Below are positions 10,736-21,985 of a stretch of 64,000 bases of DNA, piece by piece. Positions within the stretch are counted from its first letter, which is position 1, and each line of letters begins with the position of its first letter. The DNA is from Catonia carolina. Taxonomy: Eukaryota > Arthropoda > Insecta > Hemiptera > Achilidae. Made by a program: the position numbers and the translations under genes. Under the pieces are notes generated by a model. The model was not told the DNA's origin. It searched no databases and saw nothing but the letters and a program-made list of their open reading frames with translations. Where the stretch lies: contig JAQMRL010000003.1 in assembly GCA_035578175.1 (NCBI GenBank), forward strand, positions 59,752,672-59,816,671, in the 5' to 3' direction.

Positions 10736-11704
10736 TTGTTTAAAATTTTTGTTTTGCTGTTTATTTTTCTTTGTATTTATGTGTCGTGTATGTACTTGGC
10801 GGGTACGTCTCTATTTTTAGTGTATTATATCATGTAGGATACAAATTTTTCGTTTCATAATTTATTATTGCGAACAAGTATAAACCTTAAAACTGTCTAT
10901 AAATATAGTCTGCAACCTTTTATAAATCAAATTTTATGTAGAAACTTAACATAGGCTTACTATCATAATTAATGAGGAAGTAATTTTACATCTTTGGTAC
11001 AAGTCGTCAAAAAAAAAGTTCCTTCAATTTTTTGTTCAATCCCACGGGAACGTTTGTGTTAGATTTGAACTTTCCAAGTAGTCAGAAAGGTAGACCAATT
11101 GTGATGGGTGAATGCGTAAGTTAGTAAGTGAGGCCTTTCACATTTATTTTAAATACAAATATCGAAGTTGATACTTTACCGCATTTTATTATGATTCTGT
11201 AGAATGTTAGTATAACATTCTTTAGTGTTTCTCCGAAAAATTACGTGTTTGGGAGTTACTATGTGTACATTTGAAATACTTTCCGTTTTGAATTTTCCAC
11301 CAGAGAAATATTCTTCATTTGTTCGTTTTCCAAAGTAAAAGAAAATGTTTTAGATTTTTATTTAAATATATGTATGCAACATCGTATTTTATTATAAATC
11401 AAATCATTAAAAACCACTAGAAATGGTCAAAGAATGTGTTAGAAAACTTACCAATTGAGAAATACTTTCGTGGCTTTACCACATCGTCAGTTCATCACAC
11501 CACATAAAATAATTATACTGTTATAACATTTATTTTTTTCAGTGATATAAACCTGCTGTATATGTCATAAGAATCACAAGAATGATTTTATCTATTAGTA
11601 TTATAATTTAAAATTTACACAATCAGTTCTGCCAACTTCATCAGGTCACTATTTTCATACCCTGTATGTAGGCCTATATTTATTAATTTAAATTTATTTT
11701 TACC
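10736..11704. other. A+T-rich stretch, no feature recognised
   Basis: No coding fragment or shared repeat was recognised between the Jockey relic and the SINE at 11.7 kb. Confidence 0.4.
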
Positions 11705-12008
11705 CTAGGTTGGTCTAGGGGTAAAGTCCTCGCCGCTAGTCAGATGTTTAACAGCTGATTTTCAGAGACGAAGATTCCTGATTCAAATCCAAGTAAAGTT
11801 ACTTTTATATGGATTTGAAACTAGACAGAAGTCTAGTTACAAGATGGTAGGGGTTCAATTAACCGTACTCTCTCTGGAATGGTCGGTCTGATTCAGCACA
11901 ATACTACACCTCAATTACACGTCACACTCATCTCATTGGGTCATAGGGTTTTATTTTTGTTCTAAATTGAACAGATTGCAACGTACACATATTAAAAATA
12001 AAAAATAA
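11705..12008 (+). mobile_element. tRNA-headed SINE, family S4
   Basis: The head ctaggttggtctaggggtaaagtcc contains a good pol III A-box (TGGTCTAGGGG), followed by a B-box-like tgattcaaatccaag. The body runs through ttcaattaaccgtactctctctggaatgg and ends in ttgttctaaattgaacagattgcaacgtacacatatt with an A-rich tail. The 3' end recurs at 56692-56746, confirming a repeat family. About 300 bases long and noncoding. Confidence 0.75.
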
Positions 12009-12920
12009 ATAATTTGTAAATTTATACATGTAAAACTATTCCAATACATCAACTTCTCTATTTAAATTGTGTGTTTTTAATTCCAAATTATTTTCTATTT
12101 TTCATTATAGTATCCTTTGATTTAATTGACTGTTTGGTAATATTGCAAAAATTTACATGCCCATTATAAAAATTAATCACCCATAAATATGTATAAATTT
12201 TTTCTGCTGACATTACAGCAACAACTATAAATTAAGTAGGTGGTTTTTATTTTTTTACCAATGCAATCAGAAATTCTATGAGGCAATAGGTACACCATAT
12301 TTGGATTCTCTTAAATTATTTGCATACAGTTTCCTTTACTTAATCAATATGCACAAAAGAATTGATGAGATCAGAAGATTGAATCAAATTCTTTCAGTAA
12401 ATATTCGTTGACGTAAGATCATTTAAAACCGTACCTAATAGAAACCGTACACGTAACACATGTTGATGTTATGATACCCTTCTTCAAACACACAATCAGC
12501 GTTAACCCTTCTGGCATTTGAACGTTTCCTTTCCTGTTTAACCTTCTTCATGCTCCTTATAAGGTGCAATCGGTTTTCTTTTTCTTCTAAATTCTATCTT
12601 CTATTCTGTTGTATCACAAATCTGTTGACATAAGTCTTCTTCTTTTTCTTTTATATTACTCTTTTATATATAGAACACCATTATACAAGAGTAACTTTCT
12701 TTAAACTCGAGTCTCGTGTTAAGATACTTCAGTCTATATCCCAAGTGTTCCTTGATTTCAATTCGTTTCACAATGGTACATGTAATGTTACCTTTGGGAT
12801 TGAATGTGTCTGCTGGAAAATGTTCTCAATACTGTTAAATTCTATTTTGCAATAGTACAACAACGTAGGGATTCTAAAATAACTATAAAATACTTTAACA
12901 TTTACCACATATTACAATCT
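12009..12920. other. A+T-rich stretch, no feature recognised
   Basis: No coding or repeat signal was recognised. The open frame starting near 12804 (+) runs into the foldback repeat and is not a gene. Confidence 0.4.
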
Positions 12921-13114
12921 TTACTTTCTCTTGCCTATATGAATATTATAGGAAGGAAAGTATTGTTTTCATGTCAATTTTTCGAAATCGAGTTTTCACC
13001 AGATACACACGTTTTCAGACCTACAGAACCAGAAAAACATGTTTTTAGCGATTGATATGTGTGGAAACAGAATACCTCAAGAAAGGAACATCGTACAAAG
13101 TACGATGTTCCTTT
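12921..13114 (-). repeat. Foldback-type repeat FB, copy c, ending in a perfect hairpin
   Basis: ttactttctcttgcctatatgaatatt, gtcaatttttcgaaatcgagttttcacc and aacatgtttttagcgattg match the ends of the 31.4-kb copy in the same orientation. Instead of continuing, the copy stops at ctcaagaaaggaacatcgtac and folds back: aaaggaacatcgtac (13082-13096) is followed after three bases by its exact reverse complement gtacgatgttccttt (13100-13114). In intact copies the first arm is internal sequence (ctcaagaacggaacatcgta). Confidence 0.8.
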
Positions 13115-14930
13115 AAATACCTGTCTAGCAATCGCAATAATTATCTTATCAAATCTTGTGTTTTATTTTAAAAAGAATGTTTTTAGAATATAAGAGTATG
13201 TTATGCTAGAAAACAAAACCTTTCTAGACTATTTAGGAAATAAAATTACCTGCCCTTATTGTTTCTAAAATTTATTTTGTTTATTTCTTATGAATTTAAT
13301 CAATAAACTTTAAAATTTGTCAATTTCGGAATTTCTTAGAAATATCGTAGTAAGATTTATTTTCAAATAATGTTACACAGTGAATAATAAAAAAATAATA
13401 GAAACTTTTTTAAAGAATAATAAATTATAATTTGCAGTAAAAAGCCTACCCATAATAACCAAGCAGGTAAGCAGGTACTATATTGCAAAGGTTGAGAATA
13501 AAAAAATTATATTTAACAGTAAAGTAGAAGTAAACTTATATTAAACTACTTGTGATCCAAGTTCTTATGCATATTAGGTAAACAATAATGTTTGAATCCT
13601 TTCATTATAAACTGTAAGTATTCTTTGAATATTTTTTAAGTATCTCGTTTGTTAATTTCAAATACATTTAGACGAATCGGATTTGTAGTGTATTTACTTA
13701 ACCGCCTGAGATTCATTTATATTATAGTAACGTACTATGCATTTGGGTATTCTACGGTTTGTGCAATACGTTAACTTATATATAATGCAGTCCTATATCT
13801 GTATATACAAGGGATGAGAGAGTGAGACAGTTGATGTTAATGTATTGTCCGATTGCGTGGTGAAACATGTTTTGTCCGATGGGGACTAATAGCGCAGATG
13901 TTGGGGCATAAGGCACCAAATAACCACACCAGACAAACCAGCACCAGTCTCTAATAACAGGAACAAACATACTCCATTAACTTAATATAAGACTGGACTT
14001 ATTGTGCAGTTCTAACAAAATTTTCTCTTATAACTTTAACTACCGCATTACATAATTTAAACGGAAGAGAACGTTTTTGTAGTATCACAATAAACTTATC
14101 TTCTTTAGCGTCTAAATTTACAAGTATAATATTACTTTATACCAGTGATATTTATAGGAAAACATAAAACAATTCCGTGATATCATTTACTATATTAATT
14201 TAAAGTAAATAAACCATTAAGTATAATTTTATAGAATGTGCAGAGTTTATCATCAAAATTTATCAACGTTTCTAACCCGCTGTTAAATGTACTAAATACT
14301 ATAGTGCAAGCTTAAAATGATCTGATATTTCCAGTCGTTCATCTATAAGATGTTTTCAATTTTTGCAACAAAAAATAATGGCTGTCTTTTATGGAAGACT
14401 ACCGTAAGTTTTTATAATATTATCCAAGTGAAGTAAGTAGAGATGCGCTTTTCAAATAAGTCCCTCGTTTTTTTTTTAAAAAAAGGAACTGCTACCGTTA
14501 CGTTCGTAACGTAAAAGGCACGTTGCAGTATCGCACACAGGGCCAAGGGGACTGCGTCAGGCGGCTTTGTAAGGTGCAGCATAAGCAGAAAAATCAAAAT
14601 ATGGTTTATGATGTATTAACTGTATAACTGTTTTTAAACAGTTAATTTTAGAAGCACAATCGAAAGTTAGTTTTTTTTAAATAAATAATAACTATAGTAC
14701 ACAACCAGTAAGAAGTTGCAATAAGTGAATGACAATACAAATTAATATGAAGGAGAGGGCTTCCATTAAAGCTCTTCCATAAAACAAAGCAACTAAAAAT
14801 AATAATATCCAATTTAACTATTTTTGTTCATTCGTAATTGTTGTTAAAAGTCATTTGTATTAATAAAACATAGCCTGTTAGTTATTTATGTTATTTTTTT
14901 TATATAATTATTTTAGTGTGTTTATTTCCT
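13115..14930. other. A+T-rich stretch with one small GC-richer block
   Basis: Nothing coding was recognised. At 14460-14600 a block of higher GC (ttacgttcgtaacgtaa palindrome, then gcacacagggccaaggggactgcgtcaggcggc) interrupts the A+T-rich sequence. It has no clear tRNA boxes or protein similarity and may be the remains of a mobile element. Confidence 0.35.
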
Positions 14931-15565
14931 TTATTTAGTTTTTGTCTCTTTATAATCTGTCACGGAGATCCAAAACACGATGCCTTTCAAACGTCTGGTG
15001 GTTTCACTGTTATCTAGTAAATTCAGGGCCAAATGATTTACATGTGATGACAATTTTGTGTGATATTTATCGCTGAGCTTTCTTATTTCTTCTTTAACAA
15101 ATGGAATGTTTAAGTACTCATGAACTTCAGTGTTTCTTGCATACCAAGGAGTATTTATCAAATTTCTTAATACTTTATTCTGAAACCTTTGAATAATATT
15201 TATATTACTGTTTGTAGCAGTCCTCTTTAGCTAAAGGCCGTACTTCCAGGCAGGGCTGAGCATAGCTTTGTACACTGCTATTTTGCTTTCTAGTGACAGA
15301 GATGACTTTCTGCCTAGCGACCAGTACAGTTTATTAAATTTTACATCTAATTCTTTGCGTTCATCGTAATGTGTTTCTTTCATGTTAACCTCTTATCTAG
15401 GTGTAAACCTAAATATTTCACATCACTTTCTTGAGGCGATATTTCATCCAATCGAACTGGAGGACAAACGTTCTGGTTCATGCTGAATATGACATGACTA
15501 GACTTCGCTGTATTCACCTTTATCCGCCACTTCTGAAGCCACAACAAATTATCGTTAAAAATCAA
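14931..15565 (-). pseudogene. Jockey-clade LINE, 5'-truncated reverse transcriptase
   Basis: Minus-strand translation gives LQKWRIKVNTAKS and DVKYLGLHLDKRLT (end of the RT domain and the following linker), then after a frameshift KELDVKFNKLYW, SLESKIAVYKAMLSPAWKYGL, INIIQRFQNKVLRNLINTPWYAR and finally HVNHLALNLLDNS. These blocks occur in this order in Jockey-type LINE polymerases. The catalytic core (YADD and upstream) is absent, there is a stop after WKYGL, and the frame changes at least once. An A-rich 3' end follows (T-rich on the plus strand, 14880-14935). It cannot encode an active enzyme. Confidence 0.85.
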
Positions 15566-16985
15566 AAGATAGTTAAAGATAAATATTTAAAAGCGGGATT
15601 TTGAAGGTTTTTTTAAAGACAAAACAATTAGCGGAAAAATTTAATAAAAAACATTTACATAGCGGCATTTCGAAGAATTGCACTATAACTGAGAATTTTT
15701 TTGAAAAATATGAATAAATTACTTTAAAACATTTTATAAACAACTCATGAAAAATTAGTTTTCATCTGGAAATTTATTTTTATTCAAGTATTCAACTTCA
15801 CCGTTGTGAAAGTTTCTAACGTTAGATGAATAAATTTGATAAGTTTAACTTCCAAAATAATTCCATGAATTAGAATGTTTGTATCAAATAATAACTTGAA
15901 ACAAGTTTAATTAATTTAAATGAAAGGATTATTAATAATAAGAGCCTATTTATTACTTTGTATACATAATGTAACTGTCAGTTACGACAGTTAAGATCTG
16001 GTTTTGGAAACTTATAGGTTACTGAGTGATTAGTGTCGCCGAACCAACTCAATGGAATTTAAACGCAAGAATGTCTTTTGAAATACTCTGCATAGTTATC
16101 GTTACGGAATTCATCCAGCAGCTGCTAGCTTAAATGTTCAACTTTCTTAGAAACCAAAATCTCTATCGTATTTAATTTAACGTTTAGGTAGGTTTGTGCC
16201 ATAATTTAAAGTATTTGAATTACTAAACCTTAATATAATTTCATATGTATTTTCAACGTGCTTAATAAATAACCCTCTAATTACAAAGATTATTGAAAAG
16301 AATTAATTTACTTGCTATGAAGTAATTATTATTCTTAATTTAATCATCTTGAATCTAAATTTTAAAAACTTTATCATAAGTAAAAAATAAAACAGGCCTT
16401 ACAACATAATTTGACAACCATTACATTTCATTATGATTCCTTTCTAAACACATACTAAAATTTAATAAAAATAAAACATGAATACATTTCATAATTACTA
16501 TAAAAAGATTGTAAAAATGTAACTTAAGATGACTAAATTACACATGTCTTCTTCGAAACAGCGGTATATTAAAAATAAATTTAAAAAGATAAACCTAATG
16601 TCCGTTTCCTCTCATCAAACGACCTTCCTCTTGGACAGGTAAAAAGAAACTGGAATTGGAATCCACTTGACTACCTGATTGTTTTTTATTTATATCTAAT
16701 TTCCATTATCTCCTGGTGTTGATCATCATCCATCCTCGTCGTATCATTAACATACAAACCACACACAGTATTGAGTATTTCTATTTGATGTTTTATTGCA
16801 AATAATTACGATTCTTCTCATAACTTGTCACTTCGTCACGTTTTTCACTGTCATATGACAAGAGCGGTATAAAAATTCCCTATTCCACTCGTTTGATTCT
16901 TGTGTAGTTTCGAATATAAATAAAATTCAAGTAAGGAAAATATAGGAAGTTAACTTTAAGTTTGAAGTCAACGATAATACAAAGT
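15566..16985. other. A+T-rich stretch, no feature recognised
   Basis: No protein fragment, tRNA-like head or shared repeat was recognised. Confidence 0.4.
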
Positions 16986-17168
16986 TTTTTTTGTTTAGTT
17001 TTTTTTACAGTCACTTAAACTGCTTGGGTATTAGAATCTACGATGGGTTTTGCATCTACAACAGTGAGTTTTGACTTTTAAAACTTCCAAACTCTAGCCG
17101 GGAATCAAACCCGGGACCTCCACTTTGTAGGCTAACGCTCTAAACACTACACTATGGAGGCTGCCACA
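16986..17168 (-). mobile_element. tRNA-headed SINE, family S2
   Basis: Minus-strand head: ggcagcctccatagtgtagtgtttagagcgttagcc, then ggtcccgggtttgattcccggctagagtttggaag (B-box GGTTTGATTCC), body and a T-rich end on the plus strand near 16986-17007. The same head-to-body junction (cccgggtt.gattcccggctaga) is seen at 37.9 and 52.3 kb. The cloverleaf arms do not support a functional tRNA. Confidence 0.75.
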
Positions 17169-18115
17169 ACGTTTTTAATTCTGTTAATTTTTTTTTTTAT
17201 GAATGCTTGTCTTATTGCAAAAAAATGTTAGATACTAATCAGTTAATGAGCTGTGAAATTGGCTTTGACGGAGAGCTTGATGTTAAGAAAAATTATATCG
17301 TTTTTAGAGAATATGTGAAAAAATTTTTACTGTACTGAAAAACAGGATTTACAAATATAAACTGGTGAAATTTATAACGAAAAGGCAATTCGGACTGTTT
17401 TGTGTTGCAGCAAATCTTGAGCTTTTACAAGGGAGAAGAAAACAGAAAATGGAAACTGCGTAGATACGTTTTGTACGAATGGTCAAGGGTTGTTCAAGGG
17501 AGATCGATTCTCAAATAGAAGGTCTTCGGTAACACTCTAATAAGGTCAGGAAATATTGAACACAATAACACACTAGTAAAACTAACCATAATCTACTGTA
17601 GTTGATAATGATAGTAAAGTAAATCATACAGTTGACGAAGCTTTAAAGAAAACAAGTTAATAAACAAGGGCAAACCTAAACTTGAAAGATGATATATTCA
17701 AGAACCAATGAAAACTTAAGCGTTATAATGCATTTAATTCTTCATTCTAAACGGAATACTGGTTTAACAGTATCAAAAAATATTCCAAACAACATATGGG
17801 ATCGAAGATCATGGAAGGACAGTGTAGGCTACGAGAAACAGAAAAACAGTAACATACAAGAAAAAAATAATGAAAACTATCAGTAAGGGAATATTAAAAC
17901 TCTATAAAATTTAATACGGAATAGATTAAATGTATACGAAACTAATTTTTAGTTTTTTGTCAGTGAATATAATGGTAGCAAGATCACATCAATCAGAGAA
18001 GTGGTTCATAGAATTATGTCGAAAAGGTTGAAATAGACCGAGAATATTGTAAGATTGTACAGTTATATTCTAGAAAAGTCTAAAGAAATAAATTGCATAT
18101 TGTAAGTAAGGGTAG
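17169..18115. other. A+T-rich stretch with an unrecognised 65-codon ORF
   Basis: A plus-strand ORF at 17689-17886 shows no recognisable domain and has the Lys/Asn-rich composition expected of translated A+T-rich noncoding DNA. Nothing else was supported. Confidence 0.3.
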
Positions 18116-18539
18116 TATGTATTGAACAAGGATAATGGTTTTCGATAAATGGAATGTTTTAAATAAGAATTCTCAGAAATTGAAACTAGTAAAAATAATT
18201 AATTTTATTCCTTTTACAATGTTCTCAAATCGTTTAGAGAAACTGCAGGTATAAAAACAGTTAGCGCCTTTTTAGCGAGTCAGTAAATAATAGGATTGTG
18301 AATGGAATATGCTGTTCTATTAAAAGTGTCGTTTCGGGACCAATTCTGAATTATGTTAATATTGTGTGTGCAGACGAGTAGTAGCAAGTGATTGTGGTGT
18401 AATATAGTGAGATTGAGAGGGAATATAGAAAGAACGAGAAATATTTCTTTTTTTCTCTATTAATATTAGAATTAATACATTGTCTATGTAAAATATACAC
18501 AGCGGTCAGAATTCCAGGAAAATGCAACTTCGTCTCGTG

Positions 18540-18665
18540 TTGCATCCGCTGAGCCGTGCGGCGAGGGGTGAGGAGGAGGAGGAGCGCGCCTACCCGCCGA
18601 TCGGCTCAGCTGGACGGCGAGACGCAGTCAGTCAGTATTGTACTCACACACGAAACGGTACTCGA
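18540..18665 (+). promoter_or_regulatory. CpG-rich promoter-like block
   Basis: This is among the most GC-rich stretches of the window (tgagccgtgcggcgaggggtg, aggagcgcgcctacccgccg, cggctcagctggacggcgag). It ends in cagtcagtcagtattgt, which contains TCAGT matches to the arthropod initiator. It lies ~200 bases upstream of a candidate first coding exon. An internal 9-bp inverted repeat (gctgagccg / cggctcagc) is present. No TATA box is evident. Promoter function is inferred from composition and position only. Confidence 0.3.
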
Positions 18666-18849
18666 TGAAATTTAATGTAATGCAAGTAATTAAAATTTAA
18701 AATAAAATATAATTTTTTATGTGTAATGTGTAATGTGTAATACACGTATGCCGCGGTCGTGTGGGATTGAATCAGTGAAATTCATGAGTTTAGTTCTATT
18801 TTATTGAGTGGATTGTGAGAACATTTTTGTCCGGTGTTCATTTGGTGGA

Positions 18850-18907
18850 ATGAGGGTGATCGCTCATTTCGGGTTGTTGATGTTCGTCTTAGTGGTTTGC
18901 CAGATGG
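18850..18907 (+). CDS. Candidate first coding exon with signal peptide (unidentified)
   Basis: ATG at 18850 opens a 19-codon frame, MRVIAHFGLLMFVLVVCQM, followed by one base and a strong splice donor (ATGG|GTGAGT, intron from 18908). The peptide has a basic N-terminal residue and a hydrophobic core, typical of a signal peptide, so the product would be secreted or membrane-bound. The context is a CpG-rich block upstream. Against it: no downstream exon was identified, the peptide is too short for homology, and the segment lies inside an LTR-like repeat, so it may belong to a mobile element or be chance. Confidence 0.25.
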
Positions 18908-19197
18908 GTGAGTGTGGTTATAGTATATAGATGTATAGAGGGATTTCCTGGAATTCTGACTCGCCCCGTACTTAGCGATTATATACTTAGTATTTAAGAG
19001 GTCGATCCTGCAGTGGTCTTCCGGAAATGGCGGTAAAAGCGCCCAAGGCACTAAATTAGGCTGACCTCCCTCTGAGGTTTGAAGCATCTGTGCCAGCAGC
19101 CCTTTCCGGAATATGCACGATCGACATATAGTTTGTAAGTGGTAATAGGTTAAGTCTAGATGAGGAGTAAAAGTTACATTAGGTAGTCATTTAAGGG

Positions 19198-19365
19198 AGG
19201 TCCTAGACCAATTTTATTATTTTTTTTATTTTAAATAATTAAATTTGTAATTAAAAAATTCTGTGAAGCGTAGTACTGGGACGCAACTTAGTAGTGAGAA
19301 AAAAGGGGTCCTGGACCAATTTTTTTTTCCTTTTTAAATAATTAAATTTTTAATTAAAAATACTG
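19198..19365 (+). repeat. Two-copy tandem repeat, ~110 bases
   Basis: ggtcctagaccaatttt...ttttaaataattaaatttgtaattaaaaaa (19198-19258) recurs as ggtcctggaccaattttt...tttttaaataattaaatttttaattaaaaata (19308-19363). The ggtcctrgacc block is itself near-palindromic. Confidence 0.6.
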
Positions 19366-19841
19366 AGGAGTGTATTTCATTTCACCTATCCGCTTCCACC
19401 TCATTCCACTCCGGCCAGGCTTACAGTGGATAGGTAAATCATTTGTTTTGATTTATATGGCATTGTATTAGGCCTACTTAGTCATGTTTAGTTTAAGTTT
19501 TGAAATTAATTCAGTTAAAGTGCATGCGCCAACTGAAGACAATAGAATAGTATCCCGTCTAACTACCACTTAGTGATAGAGGAGCGTCAGCGATAATTAA
19601 CAGCTGGATCGACAGTAGGAGAATACATTGATGCACAGAAGCGGGAGAGGCAAAAACAGTACAAGCAGAGCAAGCCACCAAGTTATCCAAGTTTTCCAAG
19701 GTTTTTAAATTGTAAAATAATAGTTAGCAGGCTAAGTTTAATAATTAATTTTGTCAATAAATAATTATTATAAGTTTAAAATAAGTATGTTCATTATTTA
19801 TTATACCAAGATCCCGAATGAACCTAGGCTTAGATGTTACA

Positions 19842-20777
19842 ATATATCACATTGGTCCGAACAAAGTACAGATTACATTTCGTAGGACTTCCACAAAAAG
19901 CAACTTCAAAAAGATTGATATACATAAAAATGTATTAAACGCTCCAAGGTAAGATAAAGGAAAATAAGTGCGGTAAATTAAAGTGATTCGACGGAGGGTT
20001 TTTGAAAATATTAAACGATTAGATTAAAAATAATAAAAATTTAATGAAAAACCGTACAGTAAACCATTCCTGATGCACATCTAATCTTAGGTAATAAGTA
20101 ACAATAAAGAATGAATAAAATAGGTACATTATTTTGTAATTATGTAATAAGTTTTAAAGTACTTAACGTTAGTATATTGCAAAGTACTTTTACGTATATA
20201 TAATATAATCTCGTTCACAGCTATAATAATATATATTACCAATTTTACACTTTATACAAAATTACGCGTGCCGTTTTTATTAAAATAAGTAAGTTACTAT
20301 GCAGAAAATAAAATATAAATAAAAAACCGAAATATAAAAATTATTATAAGCTGTGTATTAGGTACATTTAATTTTTTAATAGTTTTATTATTACGACATA
20401 AAGTAATATTAGAATGAAAACACTTCACGGTCATTATAATGTCGTAGTAACTAACATGCAACGAAAATTGCTGTGTACTTAATGAGACGTGTAAATGCAT
20501 TTGATGTTAGTACCTATATTAAGTAGTTATTACTATCATATTCACACACCTGTCAGTTATTTTCTCACAATAACTTGATATTTAGTTGCTATTAGAATTA
20601 TTCTCACGTTTTGCTAAGTATACATTTTTCGCTGGAAAAACTTACAAAAAAGCAAAAAACAGCGAGTTCTCTCATCCACTGATTTTTCTATTTACCATAA
20701 TTCAACGCATTCATTAAACAAATTTATTGAAGAAAGGTAATGTGAAAAGAATACATAACCAATAAAGTATAGTTTTT
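19842..20777. other. A+T-rich stretch, no feature recognised
   Basis: If the LTR call is right, the first ~100 bases would be the element leader (attggtccgaacaaagtac...), but no gag frame follows. The remainder shows nothing recognisable. Confidence 0.35.
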
Positions 20778-21092
20778 TCCCATAATAGGCAGATGGAGTG
20801 TTACATTATTTACACTTGATCTGCTAGTTCTAGGGCTACAAAAAATAGTTGTTTCTTACCACATGGTCAGCCGGTTATATAACAGAAACATTTAAAAATA
20901 GAAGAGGTAGAGGTGTAAAAGACACTAGTCAAGAGTTATCTTCTCTGGGAAATAAATTTTATTATAGAGCCAGACCTTGTAGCAAATGAAGTAAAGGTGC
21001 CATTACAACTTGGAAAATACATGCTTTTCAGAGAGCCCGGCATGCTGATCAGAATATGTTTCTACTCGGTACGGAAGGCTTGTACGATAATA
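20778..21092 (+). repeat. 400-bp repeat family R400, copy 3 (3' end lost)
   Basis: cccataataggcagatggagtgt, gatctgctagttctagggctacaaaaaatag, agaagaggtagaggtgtaaaagacactagtcaagagttatc and gagagcccggcatgctgatcag line up with 8278-8600. The copy fades after cggtacggaaggc. Confidence 0.75.
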
Positions 21093-21669
21093 TGTCAAAA
21101 CTGAATTGACGCATCAACTCGATTAGCTATAATAGCACCGGGTGTTTCCTTATATATACTGTTTAAACATTTTATCCTTCTAATCGACAAAAACAAATGA
21201 ACGATTCACTCATTTTCTGTCACGTTGTTTTTGAGTTATTTTGTAACGTAGCGAAAAACGAAGAGAGGTTTGATCATAACTCTATTGCTATGCGTGCAAA
21301 TCATATTGAACAAACTATACCTCACTCCTTGTTTTACTTCATTAAAGCCTTTAAATGAAAGTTTCTTTAAACGTAAATAAAAACTTTAAGCAAAGATAAT
21401 AAAAGACTCAATAATATCGTTCTTTGAATGAAAATATAAAAGACACTTAGCAGTGTGTTTCAAAAACACTGTACTGTGAAATAAAACAGAACTAAACTGC
21501 ACTGAACTGTTCATTAATATCTTGTAATATGAATCAGTTGAGGCTGAATTGGATGATGACCATGACGGAGATGATAATTATGCCGATAATAAGAAGTAGT
21601 AGTACAAAAAAATTAAATATGTAATAGTTAACAAAATCGTTAAAGTAAGTCAGATGTTACAACGTTTCA
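21093..21669. other. A+T-rich stretch, no feature recognised
   Basis: No coding or repeat signal was recognised. Confidence 0.4.
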
Positions 21670-21985
21670 GTCTGTATCTTCGCTGTTGTCAAGAAGGTTG
21701 GTTGCAAGGGAATTTTTATGCTCTTCAAACTTTTTAAAATGTTTCTCGCTACATAGTTTAACTTATTTTATGAATGGCAGGTTTAGATAGTTCTGCCCAT
21801 AAGGGTGCAGTAATCAATCTCAGGCATTTTGATTGAAAGCGCTGTAGTATTTCTATATTCGATGAATTAGCTGTACCCCGTAGATCTATCCCGTAAGTCC
21901 CTACTGGTTTGAAAATAACTTTGTATATGAGGACTTTATTTTTCAGAGACACGTGAGACTTACTGTCTAAGAGCATTAACAATTG
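21670..21985 (-). pseudogene. Jockey-clade LINE, 3' reverse transcriptase fragment
   Basis: Minus-strand translation from 21985 gives SLKNKVLIYKVIFKPVGTYGIDLRGTA, SNIEILQRFQSKCLRL and TAPLWAE, a stop, then in another frame KFEEHKNSLATNLLDNSED, which ends the typical Jockey C-terminus. The RT catalytic core is missing. The good residue conservation against the 14.9-kb fragment indicates a relatively recent dead-on-arrival insertion. Confidence 0.85.

Larger units (their letters stand above)
18505..18960. repeat. 17-bp perfect inverted repeat enclosing a CpG-richer segment
   Basis: gtcagaattccaggaaa at 18505-18521 and its exact reverse complement tttcctggaattctgac at 18944-18960 bracket the GC-rich block and the candidate exon below. 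No target-site duplication flanks the arms. They might be ends of a small element or chance pieces of a larger one. Confidence 0.55.
18116..19841 (+). repeat. LTR-like repeat L1718, interrupted copy
   Basis: Two outer modules recur elsewhere. 18116-18397 (ttgaacaaggataatgg, gcaggtataaaaacagttagcgcctt, tcgtttcgggacc, gtagcaagtgattgtgg) matches 26153-26440. 19430-19841 (taggtaaatcatttgttttgatt, gtcaataaataattattataagttt, agatcccgaatgaacctagg) matches 26440-26530 and 33085-33350. The last base block tgttaca followed by attggtccgaac could be an LTR end plus primer-binding site. Other loci join the modules directly, whereas here 18398-19429 lies between copies of gtgg. The LTR identity is inferred; no gag-pol was found. 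Confidence 0.4.
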
